From Accumulibacter sp003538495 (GTDB lineage: Bacteria; Pseudomonadota; Gammaproteobacteria; Burkholderiales; Rhodocyclaceae): DNA of 64,000 nucleotides. Shown here piece by piece: positions 26,396-35,116 of the stretch. The first letter of the stretch is position 1. Every line of letters starts with the position of its first letter. Made by a program: the position numbers and the translations under genes. The stretch covers positions 6,535 to 70,534 of the forward strand of contig NZ_JAPUVQ010000096.1 of the NCBI RefSeq assembly GCF_029255145.1, in the 5' to 3' direction. The notes beneath the pieces were generated by a model. The model saw only the letters and a program-made list of their open reading frames with translations, was not told the DNA's origin and made no database searches.

Positions 26396-27346
26396 ATGCG
26401 GAGGCCGCGATTGATCGCCACGAAGCTGTTCTGCCATCTGACTGCGAGCCTGCTGCTGGGCTTCTTCTGCGTCGGCCCCGGGCGGCCGGTCGCGGCCGCT
26501 GAGGCGCTGCCGGTGGTGGCCAGTTTCAGCATCCTCGGCGACCTGACGCAGCGCGTCGGCGGCGCGCACGTGCAGGTGTACACCCTGGTCGGGGCGGGGG
26601 CGGATGCGCACGTCTACCAACCCACCCCAGACGATGCCAGGACCATCGCGCGGGCTCGTCTGGTGGTCGTCAACGGGCTTGGCTTCGAAGGTTGGATCGA
26701 CCGCCTGATCCAGTCTTCGGGCTATCGCGGCAGGCTGTTGGTCGCCAGCGACGGGGTCAGGCCGCTCGCCAGGGCGCCGGCCAATCCCGGCGCGCGTCCG
26801 CGGCACGAGCACGCGGCCGACCTTGACCCGCACGCCTGGCAGGATCTCGGCAATGCGCGCAAGTACGTCGCCAATATCGCCGCCGCGCTTGACGCCGTCG
26901 ATCCAGCGAACAAGGCCGCTTACCAGGCCAACGCCGCCAGCCTGCAACAGCAGATCGACGCTCTCGACCGCGAACTGCGCGCCACCTTTGGCGCGCTTCC
27001 TGCCGAGCGGCGCAAGGTGGTCAGCTCGCACGACGCCTTTGCCTACTTCGGTCGCGCCTACGGCATCCGCTTCATAGCGCCGGTCGGGGTCAGCACCGAC
27101 GCCCAGCCTTCAGCCGCCGGCGTTGGCGCGACCATCCGACAGATCCGCCAGGAAAAGATCAGGGCGGTGTTCATCGAGAGCGTCAGCGACCCCCGCCTGC
27201 TCGAACGGATCAGCCAGGAATCCGGCGCGGTCATCGGCGGCACTCTGTACTCGGACTCGCTGTCCGGCGCCGGTACCCCGGCAGGCAGTTATCTCGGGAT
27301 GATCCGCCAGAACGCCAAGACGCTTGCCGCCGCGCTGGCCGACTGA
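26396..27346 (+). CDS. Zinc/manganese-type ABC transporter, periplasmic metal-binding protein
   Basis: A 316-residue cluster A-I metal-binding protein with an N-terminal signal (LTASLLLGFFCVGPGRPVAAAEA). The likely metal ligands are His in GADAHVYQPTP, His in DLDPHAWQD, His in SSHDAFAYFG, and an acidic residue in STDAQPSAAG. A short His-containing loop (RPRHEHAADLDPHAW) precedes the second ligand. ZnuA proteins have a longer His-rich loop here, so the specificity (Zn versus Mn) remains open. ATG 26396 is 17 bp after the permease. Confidence 0.88.
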   Translation: MRRPRLIATKLFCHLTASLLLGFFCVGPGRPVAAAEALPVVASFSILGDLTQRVGGAHVQVYTLVGAGADAHVYQPTPDDARTIARARLVVVNGLGFEGWIDRLIQSSGYRGRLLVASDGVRPLARAPANPGARPRHEHAADLDPHAWQDLGNARKYVANIAAALDAVDPANKAAYQANAASLQQQIDALDRELRATFGALPAERRKVVSSHDAFAYFGRAYGIRFIAPVGVSTDAQPSAAGVGATIRQIRQEKIRAVFIESVSDPRLLERISQESGAVIGGTLYSDSLSGAGTPAGSYLGMIRQNAKTLAAALAD

Positions 27347-27597
27347 CGCCGGCGCTGGCCGCCAGCCGTGCGCTGAGCGGTGACGGTTCGGAGCAGTCGG
27401 TTGCCGGGCTGCACCAGGCGCCGCGACGGCGCGCCCCGGCGGCGGCAGCAGGTTTGACCGTCATCAATCCGTCACACAAGCGACGCATCATTCGTCCGTC
27501 GCTTCAACACCAAGCAGCCAGCCCCACTCAAGCGCAGCGCCCGAGCCAGCCGCGGGGTCGGCTGGTGGCTGTTCCGAATCATGCCAGGGAGATCGAA

Positions 27598-27960
27598 ATG
27601 CTATCGCCAGCCACCCCTTCCAAACCTTCCACGCCGTCAAGCGCCGACGCCATCGTCGCCGCGACCAACCAGCTGCGGCTCAGCAGGCTTGCTGCAGCGC
27701 CCGCGGAGGAGCCCGCCAGGAAAGCCAGGAAGGCGCGAAAGGCCTCCAGGACCGTTCGTCGCAGCGTGCGCATTCCAAGGAGCGAATACCGCCAGCTCGC
27801 GCAGTTGAAGAAGCGTCTGGCGCGCGGAGGAGTCGGCATCGGGAAGGGACAGTTGTTCCGCGCCGGCCTGATGCTGCTCGCCGGTCTCGACCTGTCCGCG
27901 CTGAAGGCGGCGATAAGCGACGTGCTCGCTCCGGCCGCCGCACCGCGCAAGGGAAAGTAG
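27598..27960 (+). CDS. Small basic ribbon-helix-helix-like protein
   Basis: A 120-residue protein with a low-complexity N-terminus, a very basic centre (ARKARKARKASRTVRRSVR) and a C-terminal segment RIPRSEYRQLAQLKKRLARG followed by GKGQLFRAGLMLLAGLD. That pattern (strand, basic helix, glycine turn, helix) resembles ribbon-helix-helix DNA-binding domains. ATG 27598 has AGGGAGA eight nucleotides upstream; the frame is open to 27454 without a site. No family is recognised with certainty. The next gene is another small DNA-binding-like protein. Confidence 0.55.
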   Translation: MLSPATPSKPSTPSSADAIVAATNQLRLSRLAAAPAEEPARKARKARKASRTVRRSVRIPRSEYRQLAQLKKRLARGGVGIGKGQLFRAGLMLLAGLDLSALKAAISDVLAPAAAPRKGK

Positions 27961-28059
27961 ACCGGGCGCCCGAGGGCGCTTGATAAATCGCGGCGTCTCC
28001 GGGATGGACGGAGCTTGTTGCCCGCGGCAACCTGATTGACAGTTCTTACGGTGAAAAAC

Positions 28060-28374
28060 ATGACCAGAGCAACTACCACCGCGCCCTCGGCGTTCACCAA
28101 GGAGCGCACCGGAAGCGGCACAGCCGGCGCTCCAGACCGGCTACATGGTACAGAGTGCAGGTACGATTCCAGGGACCCCGCGGCGGCGCCGCGCGCAACG
28201 GGCGAAGCTCGCCTGCCCGGTCGCCGCGGACCGCAGAAGCGGCCAACCAAGGTGGCGGTGACCTTGCGCTACAGCCGCGAAGTGCTGGAATACTTCAAGG
28301 CGACCGGTGAAGGTTGGCAAACGCGGATGAACGAGGCCTTGCGCGAGTATGTGGAACGGCACCGCACCGCGTAG
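28060..28374 (+). CDS. BrnA-like antitoxin-type DNA-binding protein, without a BrnT partner
   Basis: The C-terminal 40 residues (VAVTLRYSREVLEYFKATG, then GWQTRMNEALREYVERH) match the BrnA antitoxin family, whose ribbon-helix-helix domain represses its operon and whose partner BrnT is an RNase toxin. BrnT normally lies directly upstream, but the 99 bases before this gene have no room for it. The N-terminal 60 residues are basic and low complexity. ATG 28060 is assumed; a TTG (28036) or GTG (28051) in frame is also possible. An 8-bp stem with a 17-nt loop (28376-28408) follows the stop, without a T run. Confidence 0.6.
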   Translation: MTRATTTAPSAFTKERTGSGTAGAPDRLHGTECRYDSRDPAAAPRATGEARLPGRRGPQKRPTKVAVTLRYSREVLEYFKATGEGWQTRMNEALREYVERHRTA

Positions 28375-28515
28375 GGGGGTCGGCGGCGGGTAGCCTTGCT
28401 CCGACCCCGGAGGGGGTTTACCCGAGCACCAGCATCTGGCCGGGAGAAACGACAGTGGGATGCTGCACTGGGCGATAATGGCTGCTTTCGCCCACCCGTC
28501 GAGGCAGCACCGCCA

Positions 28516-30429
28516 ATGGACCGAGAGCTGATCAGCAACAGCGGCACGAATCCGCATTTCGAGCGCTTGCTCACCGCGCTGCCGGCCCCCCTGAACAGCC
28601 GCCGCCGTCTGTTGCAGGTGGGGCTGGGCAGCGCTGCCCTGTCTTTCTTCGGGCTGCCGGCACTGGCCGCTGCGGCCGACCGACCGGCGACCGGCTTCAC
28701 CCCGATTGCCGTGTCGGGCGACGACCTGGTGCGCGTGCCCGACGGGTATACGGTGCAACTGCTGTACGCCTGGGGCGACCCGATTTCGGACGGACCGGCG
28801 TTCCGGGCCGACGCCGGCAACAGCGCCGCCGAACAGGCCGAGCAGGCGGGCATGCACCATGACGGGATGCATTTCTTTCCCTGGGTGGAGAACGGCCAGC
28901 CGTCGTCGACGCACGGCCTGCTGTGCGTAAACCATGAATACACCGACGACGGCCTGCTGCACCCCAACGGAATGGCCGACTGGAGCCATGCCAAGACGCT
29001 CAAGTCGCAAAACGCGCACGGCGTTTCGGTGATCGAAATCAGGCTCGGCGGCGGCGCCGGGGTGCGCTGGCAGCTGGTCCGGCCTTCGCCGTACGCCCGG
29101 CGGATTACCGCCCGCACGCCGGTGCGCATCGCCGGCCCGGCCGCCGGGGCTGCCGCAATGCGTACCGGTGACGACCGACGTGGCAACGTCGTTTTCGGGA
29201 CGCTGGCCAACTGTGCGATGGGTTTCACACCCTGGGGCACCTGCCTGAGCTGCGAGGAGAACTTCGACTCGTACTTCAACGGCCTTGAGCAAGCGACGCC
29301 AGACCAGCAGCGTTACCGCATCCGCAAGAACGGTTCCGGCTATCGCTGGCACGAACACGACAGCCGCTTCGACGTGGCGACCGAGCCCAACGAGGCCAAC
29401 CGCTTTGGCTGGGTGGTCGAAATCGACCCCTGGAAGCCCACCCAGGCGCCGGTCAAGCGCACCGCGCTGGGCCGTTTCAAGCACGAATGCGCCACCGTCG
29501 CGCTGGCCAGCGACGGCCGGGTGGTGGTCTATATGAGTGATGACCAGGCCTTCGAATACCTTTACAAGTTTGTCTCCCGCGATCGCTTCGACGCCGGCAG
29601 TCCCGCCGGTGGCGGCGCGCTGCTCGACGTCGGGACGCTGTACGTCGCCCGCTTCGACGCCGACGGCAGGGGTCGCTGGCTGGCGCTGGTGTACGGCCGG
29701 AACGGTTTGGGCGAAAGCAGCGGCTTTGCCGACCAGGCCGACATCCTGATCCGGACCCGTCAGGCCGCCGACCTCGTCGGCGCGACGAAGATGGATCGCC
29801 CGGAGTGGATCGCCGTCCATCCGCACAGCGGCGAGGTCTACTGCACGCTGACCAACAATCGCCAGCGGGTGAACACCGACGCCGCCAATCCGCGGGCCGA
29901 AAACGCCTTTGGCCAGATCATCCGCTGGCGCGAGGCGGGCGCCGACGCCGCTGCGGGCCGCTTCGCCTGGGACGTCTTCGTGCTTTGCGGCGACCCGCAG
30001 CAATCCGATCCGAACAAGCAGGGCAACATCAAGGGTGATCCTTTCGGTAGCCCTGATGGCCTGTGGTTCGATCCCGCCGGTCGCTTGTGGATTCAAACCG
30101 ATGCCTCGGGCAGTGTCCTGAACCGTTCCGACTACCAGCGACTCGGCAACAACCAGATGCTCGTCGGCGACGTGGTCAGTGGCGAAATACGGCGTTTCCT
30201 GACCGGGCCGCGGGGCTGCGAGATCACCGGCATCAGCGCGACGCCCGATGCCCGCAACCTGTTGATCAACGTCCAGCACCCCGGAGAGGTAGCCGGACGC
30301 ACCGACCCGGAAACGCCGCTGGCCGGGTCGGGATGGCCGGCCAGCCAATTTCCAGAGGCGACCGGTGGCCGGCCGCGTTCGGCGACGCTGGTCATCAGGC
30401 GTCGCGATGGAGGCGTGGTCGGTAGCTGA
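28516..30429 (+). CDS. phoX: PhoX-family alkaline phosphatase, Tat-exported
   Basis: A 637-residue protein with the PhoX (DUF839) fold. The N-terminus has a twin-arginine signal (SRRRLLQVGLGSAALSFFGL, near residues 28-47). Conserved stretches are GDDLVRVPDGY, HHDGMHFFPW, NHEYTDDGLLHP and WGTCLSCEENFDSYF; the last carries the Cys-Glu iron/calcium-binding region of PhoX. PhoX uses iron and calcium and is induced in phosphate starvation. Its closeness to pstSCAB (8 kb) supports a phosphate role. ATG 28516 was chosen because the sequence upstream is low quality; no strong ribosome-binding site is visible. Confidence 0.85.
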   Translation: MDRELISNSGTNPHFERLLTALPAPLNSRRRLLQVGLGSAALSFFGLPALAAAADRPATGFTPIAVSGDDLVRVPDGYTVQLLYAWGDPISDGPAFRADAGNSAAEQAEQAGMHHDGMHFFPWVENGQPSSTHGLLCVNHEYTDDGLLHPNGMADWSHAKTLKSQNAHGVSVIEIRLGGGAGVRWQLVRPSPYARRITARTPVRIAGPAAGAAAMRTGDDRRGNVVFGTLANCAMGFTPWGTCLSCEENFDSYFNGLEQATPDQQRYRIRKNGSGYRWHEHDSRFDVATEPNEANRFGWVVEIDPWKPTQAPVKRTALGRFKHECATVALASDGRVVVYMSDDQAFEYLYKFVSRDRFDAGSPAGGGALLDVGTLYVARFDADGRGRWLALVYGRNGLGESSGFADQADILIRTRQAADLVGATKMDRPEWIAVHPHSGEVYCTLTNNRQRVNTDAANPRAENAFGQIIRWREAGADAAAGRFAWDVFVLCGDPQQSDPNKQGNIKGDPFGSPDGLWFDPAGRLWIQTDASGSVLNRSDYQRLGNNQMLVGDVVSGEIRRFLTGPRGCEITGISATPDARNLLINVQHPGEVAGRTDPETPLAGSGWPASQFPEATGGRPRSATLVIRRRDGGVVGS

Positions 30430-30496
30430 CGCAGCGGCGAGGTCGCCGCGTGGTGGTTGGCGCGCTGCGGTGGCTACGCCAGTCGCGGGCAGCTCA

Positions 30497-31147
30497 TCAT
30501 CGAGCCTGCGCCGCGTCGCCGAACCATTGTTGATCGAGGCACAGGCGTAGCGCCATGCGCGCGCGGTGCAGCACCACCCAGCAATTATTGCTGGTGATCG
30601 TCAATTCAGCGCAGATTTCGCTGGTTTCCAGACCGAGCATCTCGCGCATCATGAAAACGCGCGCCGTGGCCGCCGGCAGTCGGTTCAGGCAGGCATCGAA
30701 GACCGCCCAGAAGTTCTGGTTTTCGAGGCTCTTTTCCGGGTTGCCCCAGTCCGAAGGGCGGGCGTCGCGTTGCCAGTGACCATTGCTCTTGAACAGCGGA
30801 TCGAAGTCGGCGTCGTCGATCTCGTCTTCCGGGTGCTCGTAGATCGGTTCGCGAACGCGCCGGCGGATGATGTCGACGATCTTGTTTCTGAGGATCGAGA
30901 AAACCCAGGTCTTGAGCTTCGCCCGTTCGGCAAAACGATCGGCGCCCTGGAGGGCGGCGAGCATCGCTTCCTGGACAGCGTCTTCGGCGCTGGCCTGGTC
31001 GCGCAGTTGCAGTGCGGCGAAACGCAGCATTTCGTGGCGGAAGCCGGCCAGGTCGGCGGCGATGGTCGCCGCGGCGGCCGGCAGTTCGGGACGCTTGCCG
31101 GCTTCTGCTGGCGCGCCATTGGCGGTGTCGCGATCATTGGCAAGCAT
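30497..31147 (-). CDS. Sigma-70 family RNA polymerase sigma factor (ECF-like)
   Basis: A 216-residue protein with region 2 (EMLRFAALQLRDQASAEDAVQEAMLAAL, then KTWVFSILRNKIVDIIRRR) and region 4 (LNRLPAATARVFMMREMLGLETSEICAELTITSNNCWVVLHRARMALRLCLD). The extended 25-residue N-terminus and the DFDPLF insert between regions are typical of the group usually followed by a small zinc-finger anti-sigma. Here the gene ends against phoX on the opposite strand, so no anti-sigma gene is adjacent. The start is a best guess. Confidence 0.85.
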   Translation of the reverse strand: MLANDRDTANGAPAEAGKRPELPAAAATIAADLAGFRHEMLRFAALQLRDQASAEDAVQEAMLAALQGADRFAERAKLKTWVFSILRNKIVDIIRRRVREPIYEHPEDEIDDADFDPLFKSNGHWQRDARPSDWGNPEKSLENQNFWAVFDACLNRLPAATARVFMMREMLGLETSEICAELTITSNNCWVVLHRARMALRLCLDQQWFGDAAQAR

Positions 31148-31505
31148 CGGGCGGCGGTGTCAGCAGGAGTCGCGCGGAAGGACGATTGGCATGGCGACGG
31201 TCCCTTCAGGAATGTCGGCTGATGTTCTTGTCACGAGTTCGCCCACGGCCACTGCCGTGGCGGGCGGTAATTCGCCCGCCGCAGCGCCGATCATGCAGTC
31301 GTCGAAGGCAGCCACTGACAGCGTCGCGCGGGTGCCACGGACCACTTGCGAGACTGGCAGTCTATACGCAAGCGATCAGCCGCGATAGCTCTGCAGAGCG
31401 CGTCGCGGTGCCTTGTCGCGGCGGTGTCAGGCCGTTGAAAAAGACGCCGCTCTGCCGGAATTGGCATAAGATTGGCGGCCCCGAATCCACTTTGAGGAGA
31501 CAGCG
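31148..31505. other. Divergent intergenic region between sigma factor and ald
   Basis: About 358 bases containing the ald ribosome-binding site (GAGGAGA, 31494-31500). No recognisable gene. A sigma-factor promoter is expected here, but I see no hexamers worth reporting. Confidence 0.45.
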
Positions 31506-32624
31506 ATGCACATAGGCGTACCCAAGGAAATCAAGAACCACGAATACCGCGTCGGCCTGACCCCGTCGTCGGTTCGGGAAATGGTCGCGCATGGTCACCC
31601 GGTCACCGTCGAAACCGGTGCCGGCAGCGGTATCGGTGTCACCGACGACGTGTACGAGAAGGCCGGCGCGACGATCGCCGCGAGCGCCACGGAGATCTTT
31701 GCCAGCGCCGAAATGATCATCAAGGTCAAGGAGCCACAGGCCGGTGAGCGGGCGATGCTGCGCGAAGGGCAGATTCTCTACACCTATCTGCACCTCGCCC
31801 CCGATCCGGCGCAGTGTGCCGATCTGGTCAGCAGCGGCGCGGTCTGTATCGCCTACGAAACGGTCACCCAGCCCGGCGGCGGCTTGCCGCTGCTGGCGCC
31901 GATGTCGGAAGTTGCCGGGCGGCTGTCGATCCAGGCCGGGGCCTACTGTCTTGAAAAGGCGCATGGCGGCATGGGCATCCTGCTTGGCGGCGTGGCCGGC
32001 GTCCCGTCGGCAAAGATCGTCATTCTGGGAGGCGGCGTGGTCGGCTCGAACGCCGCGCAGATCGCCGTCGGTACCGGCGCGCAGGTGGTCGTCATCGACC
32101 GCAATATCGACGTCCTGCGGCGCATGGATCGGCTGCTCGGCGCACGCGTGATCACCGTCTTCTCCAATCGCGACAATGTCGAGCACCACGTGCTGCGCGC
32201 CGACCTGGTCATCGGTGGCGTACTGATTCCCGGTGCTGCCGCCCCGAAGCTGATCACACGTCGCCTGGTCGATGACATGAAGCCCGGCTCGGTGATCGTC
32301 GACGTGGCCATCGACCAGGGCGGCTGCTGCGAAACGGCCAAGGCAACGACGCACGCCGACCCGACGTACATGGTCGGCAATGTCGTGCACTACTGCGTTG
32401 CCAACATGCCGGGCGGTGTGCCGCGCACCTCGACCTACGCGCTCAACAACGCGACGCTGCCGTTCGCGCTGCAGATTGCCGACAAGGGCTGGCGGCAGGC
32501 GCTGCAGGATAACGAGCACCTGCGCAACGGTCTCAACGTCGCTTTCGGCAAGGTTACCTGCCGCGAGGTCGCCGACGACCTCAACTACGCCTATCACGAT
32601 CCGCTGTCGGTGGTTGCTGGCTGA
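31506..32624 (+). CDS. ald: Alanine dehydrogenase
   Basis: A 372-residue NAD-dependent alanine dehydrogenase (alanine to pyruvate plus ammonia). MHIGVPKEIKNHEYRVGLTP is the classical N-terminus. The active-site Lys (IIKVKEPQ), His (YLHLAPD) and the NAD-binding VILGGGVVGSNAAQ motif near 175 are present. AGGAGA lies six bases before the ATG. It is a single gene with no clear operon partner. Confidence 0.95.
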   Translation: MHIGVPKEIKNHEYRVGLTPSSVREMVAHGHPVTVETGAGSGIGVTDDVYEKAGATIAASATEIFASAEMIIKVKEPQAGERAMLREGQILYTYLHLAPDPAQCADLVSSGAVCIAYETVTQPGGGLPLLAPMSEVAGRLSIQAGAYCLEKAHGGMGILLGGVAGVPSAKIVILGGGVVGSNAAQIAVGTGAQVVVIDRNIDVLRRMDRLLGARVITVFSNRDNVEHHVLRADLVIGGVLIPGAAAPKLITRRLVDDMKPGSVIVDVAIDQGGCCETAKATTHADPTYMVGNVVHYCVANMPGGVPRTSTYALNNATLPFALQIADKGWRQALQDNEHLRNGLNVAFGKVTCREVADDLNYAYHDPLSVVAG

Positions 32625-32934
32625 CGGTCTTCCGCCAGCGGTCGGTCGAAGCTGTCGTGGTTCGCTGATCGACCGCGACCTACCTGACCGGTCCTGGCGG
32701 GAGCGGGCTTTCGTCGGAGGTCGGTGTGGGGGGCGGGGCGTTGCCGGAGCCGCGTTCCGGCCTCTCGCCGTTCCGCGGTCGTGAGCACTGCAGGTCTCTT
32801 GCGTTTGTCTCGTGCCCACTGAAGCCGCGCGCAGGTCTCGCCTCGAAGGGCTTCCCGTGCCTGATGCGCCTGCCCGCCGAACAAGCCTTGCGGGACGGTC
32901 AAGAAGCAAAGGGTGAGAAAGTGCCGCTCTAGCC

Positions 32935-33396
32935 AAGGCCGCGACCCGCGGCATCGTTCCAGACGCACTGGTGACCGTGGTCAGCGTGCAGTGGTTCGGC
33001 GATGCGGCGCTGGAGCTTGACCTATCGGACGGCCGTCGGCAGGGTCGCCAACGAACTGCTGGACCGCCACGACGAGCCCCGCGAGGAACTGGTCGAGCAG
33101 GGCCGACCCTGGGGCTTCGATGGCGACGGCGCTCTTTTCCGCCTGGTTTCCGAGGCCCAGCGCATTCGCTTGGCGCACCTGTTCGGCCCGGTGCTGGCGG
33201 TACACGTCTCGGTCCGCGATCGGCTGCCGCAGCAGATCACCGCCGTCTACGAAGCTGTGCTCCCTCGCCAGCCGCTGCGCGTCCTCCTGGCCGACGACCC
33301 CGGCGCGGGCAAGACGCTCATGGCGGGCTTGCTGACCAAGGAACTGATCGACCGTGGCGACCTGCAGCGCTCCCTGGCCGAACTGGCAGGACGAAC
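32935..33396 (+). pseudogene. Fragment of an SNF2-family helicase (DISARM DrmD-like)
   Basis: In one frame GIVPDALVTVVSVQWFG (32953-33003) leads to ALEL, then the frame shifts by one base near 33019 (GAGCTTgACCTAT) and continues as TYRTAVGRVANELLDRHDE, DGALFRLVSEAQRIRLAHL and PRQPLRVLLADDPGAGKT (Walker A) to about 33375. These segments match, in order and spacing, the N-terminal part of large SNF2-type helicases of the DrmD/RapA kind found in DISARM and other defence or mobile loci. After LQRSLAEL the expected VVCPG segment is missing and the sequence breaks off. About nine-tenths of the gene is gone. Confidence 0.75.
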
Positions 33397-33401
33397 TCTA
33401 G

Positions 33402-33446
33402 TCCTCCTTGCCGAGGGCGGCAGAGTGCCTCCCTCGGCAAGGAGGA
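33402..33446. repeat. 16-bp perfect inverted repeat with 13-nt loop
   Basis: TCCTCCTTGCCGAGGG (33402-33417) and its exact reverse complement (33431-33446) flank a 13-base loop. It begins immediately after the broken helicase remnant. There is no T run on either side, so it is not a typical terminator; a mobile or repetitive element end is more likely. Confidence 0.9.
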
Positions 33447-33832
33447 AGCGTGAGCGAGCGGGCGGCGATGTAAAGGGTTCGGCTGCGCCCGGACTGCGTC
33501 CGCCTTTGGACTTCTAGCCTTTCCGCTGGCGAATTCACGCAGACTTGCCGGAGGGACGCGGAGGTCCGAAGCTGGGGAGCAGGTGAGCGGCCGGCCCTGC
33601 GCGGGACATAGGCCATTACGTGGCGCTTGGCCGCCCCGACGCCAAGGAGCGCGGCCGGAAACGCGACCTTTCGGGATTGGCGTAAAATTCACCAGGAACG
33701 ACACGCGGGGGCAGGAGAAGGGTCGCTGGGCGTCGCCTGTGCCGGGCCTCGTCCGGTAGTGGGCGTCAAAGCACATCGATCATTCGCCAGACCTCCTGTT
33801 ACGTCCCGGGACGGAACTGACAAAGGAACTGT

Positions 33833-35116
33833 GTGGCATATCCAGCCAATCACCCGCAGCGCTTCGCGCTCAATTATGAGTTGCATGCCCGTCCGCCGGA
33901 AGCGCTGAATATCCCCGAGCAGGCGTCGTACTTGGCGCTGGCTAGCGATTCTTCGAACCGGCAGGCCGATTACGAAAGCATCGTTGAGCTGTGCACGCGT
34001 TACGGGGTGACTTCTCCGGCACCGGAGCTCAATCATTTTCAGGTCGATCTCGGTACCTTCCGCCTCAAGTGGGAGCGGCGCGCCGAGTGCAACAGCTACA
34101 CCTTCTTTCGTCAAGGCGAATTCGACGATCCCTTCGCCCAGCCGGTAATCGCCAGCGTTCCGCAGGACTGGCTAGAGCGCTTGCCGGGGCAGGTGTTGGT
34201 GGCGGCACATGTGGCGCTGCGTCCGGCCGCTGCCGAAGCGTCCGGTAGCGAGGAATTGGCCCGCTTGTTCGAAGGCACGGCGCTGGTCGGTTCGCGGGTC
34301 GGCGACGGTGTCGCCAGCGTGCGGGCTGATTTTCGTATCCACGCTGACGGTTTCAGCCGTTTCCTGATCGACGATGTAAGCCTCACTCCACGCCAGGCGG
34401 GACGGATGGTACAGCGCTTGCTGGAGATAGAGACCTATCTGATGCGAGCGTTGCTGACGCTCCCGGTGGCTAGGGCTACGCTGCCGGTGCTGGCCGATGC
34501 CGACCGACAACTCGGCGATCTGATCAACGAAATGACGGTCGTCACCAGCGAAGACGAACCGGCTCTGCTCGACCGGCTGACCAGGCTTGCGGCGCTCGTC
34601 GAGAGCACCATTTCGTCTACGCTGGGCCGGATTTGCGCGGCGCGTTCGTACCAGCGGCTGGTGGAGCGCCGCCTTGCGGAACTCCGCGAGGTGCGCGTAG
34701 AGGGCGTACAGACCTTGCACGAATTCGTCGAGCGCCGCCTGCTCCCGGCGATGAGTACCTGCGAGACAGTCGCCAGGCTTCAGGACAGCCTGTCAGAGCG
34801 GATCAGCCGCGCCAGCGAATTGTTGCGTACGCGTGTCGATATCGCGCTGCAGCGGCAGAACCAGTCGCTGCTCAGTACCGCTGCCAGGCGGGCCAAGTTG
34901 CAGTTGCGTCTGCAGGAGACGGTCGAAGGATTGTCGGTGGCAGCGGTCAGCTATTACGTGGTCGGCCTGATCGGCTATGCGGCCAAGGCAGTCAAGGCGG
35001 TGGGCGTGGCGGTCAACCCGGAAGTTGTCACCGGGATCGCGATTCCGATCGTCGTGATCGTTGCCGCGCTGGGGGTTCGGCACATCCGCCATTTGGTGCA
35101 ACGCGCAGCAACGTAG
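33833..35116 (+). CDS. DUF3422-family membrane protein
   Basis: A 427-residue protein. The N-terminus (NHPQRFALNYELHARPPEALN) and the block ELNHFQVDLGTFRLKWERRAECNSYTFF are hallmarks of DUF3422. A long helical middle (residues 200-360) leads to two C-terminal membrane spans (VAAVSYYVVGLIGYAAKAV and VTGIAIPIVVIVAALGV). The function is unknown; the tail resembles CorA-like or stress-related membrane proteins only in general layout. GTG 33833 is the start, with AAGGA six to ten bases upstream. Confidence 0.8.
   Translation: MAYPANHPQRFALNYELHARPPEALNIPEQASYLALASDSSNRQADYESIVELCTRYGVTSPAPELNHFQVDLGTFRLKWERRAECNSYTFFRQGEFDDPFAQPVIASVPQDWLERLPGQVLVAAHVALRPAAAEASGSEELARLFEGTALVGSRVGDGVASVRADFRIHADGFSRFLIDDVSLTPRQAGRMVQRLLEIETYLMRALLTLPVARATLPVLADADRQLGDLINEMTVVTSEDEPALLDRLTRLAALVESTISSTLGRICAARSYQRLVERRLAELREVRVEGVQTLHEFVERRLLPAMSTCETVARLQDSLSERISRASELLRTRVDIALQRQNQSLLSTAARRAKLQLRLQETVEGLSVAAVSYYVVGLIGYAAKAVKAVGVAVNPEVVTGIAIPIVVIVAALGVRHIRHLVQRAAT

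Larger units (their letters stand above)
32625..33832. other. Degraded region with a helicase remnant and inverted repeat
   Basis: About 1.2 kb without an intact gene, between ald and the DUF3422 gene. It holds a truncated and frameshifted SNF2-type helicase (32935-33396), a perfect 16-bp inverted repeat (33402-33446), and non-coding sequence on either side. Several long open frames occur on the minus strand but show no recognisable protein or ribosome-binding site. It looks like a deletion or insertion scar. Confidence 0.7.

Noticed and set aside
32935..33396. A functional DISARM or other defence system
   Set aside because: Only an N-terminal, frameshifted helicase fragment is present and no other defence genes are near.
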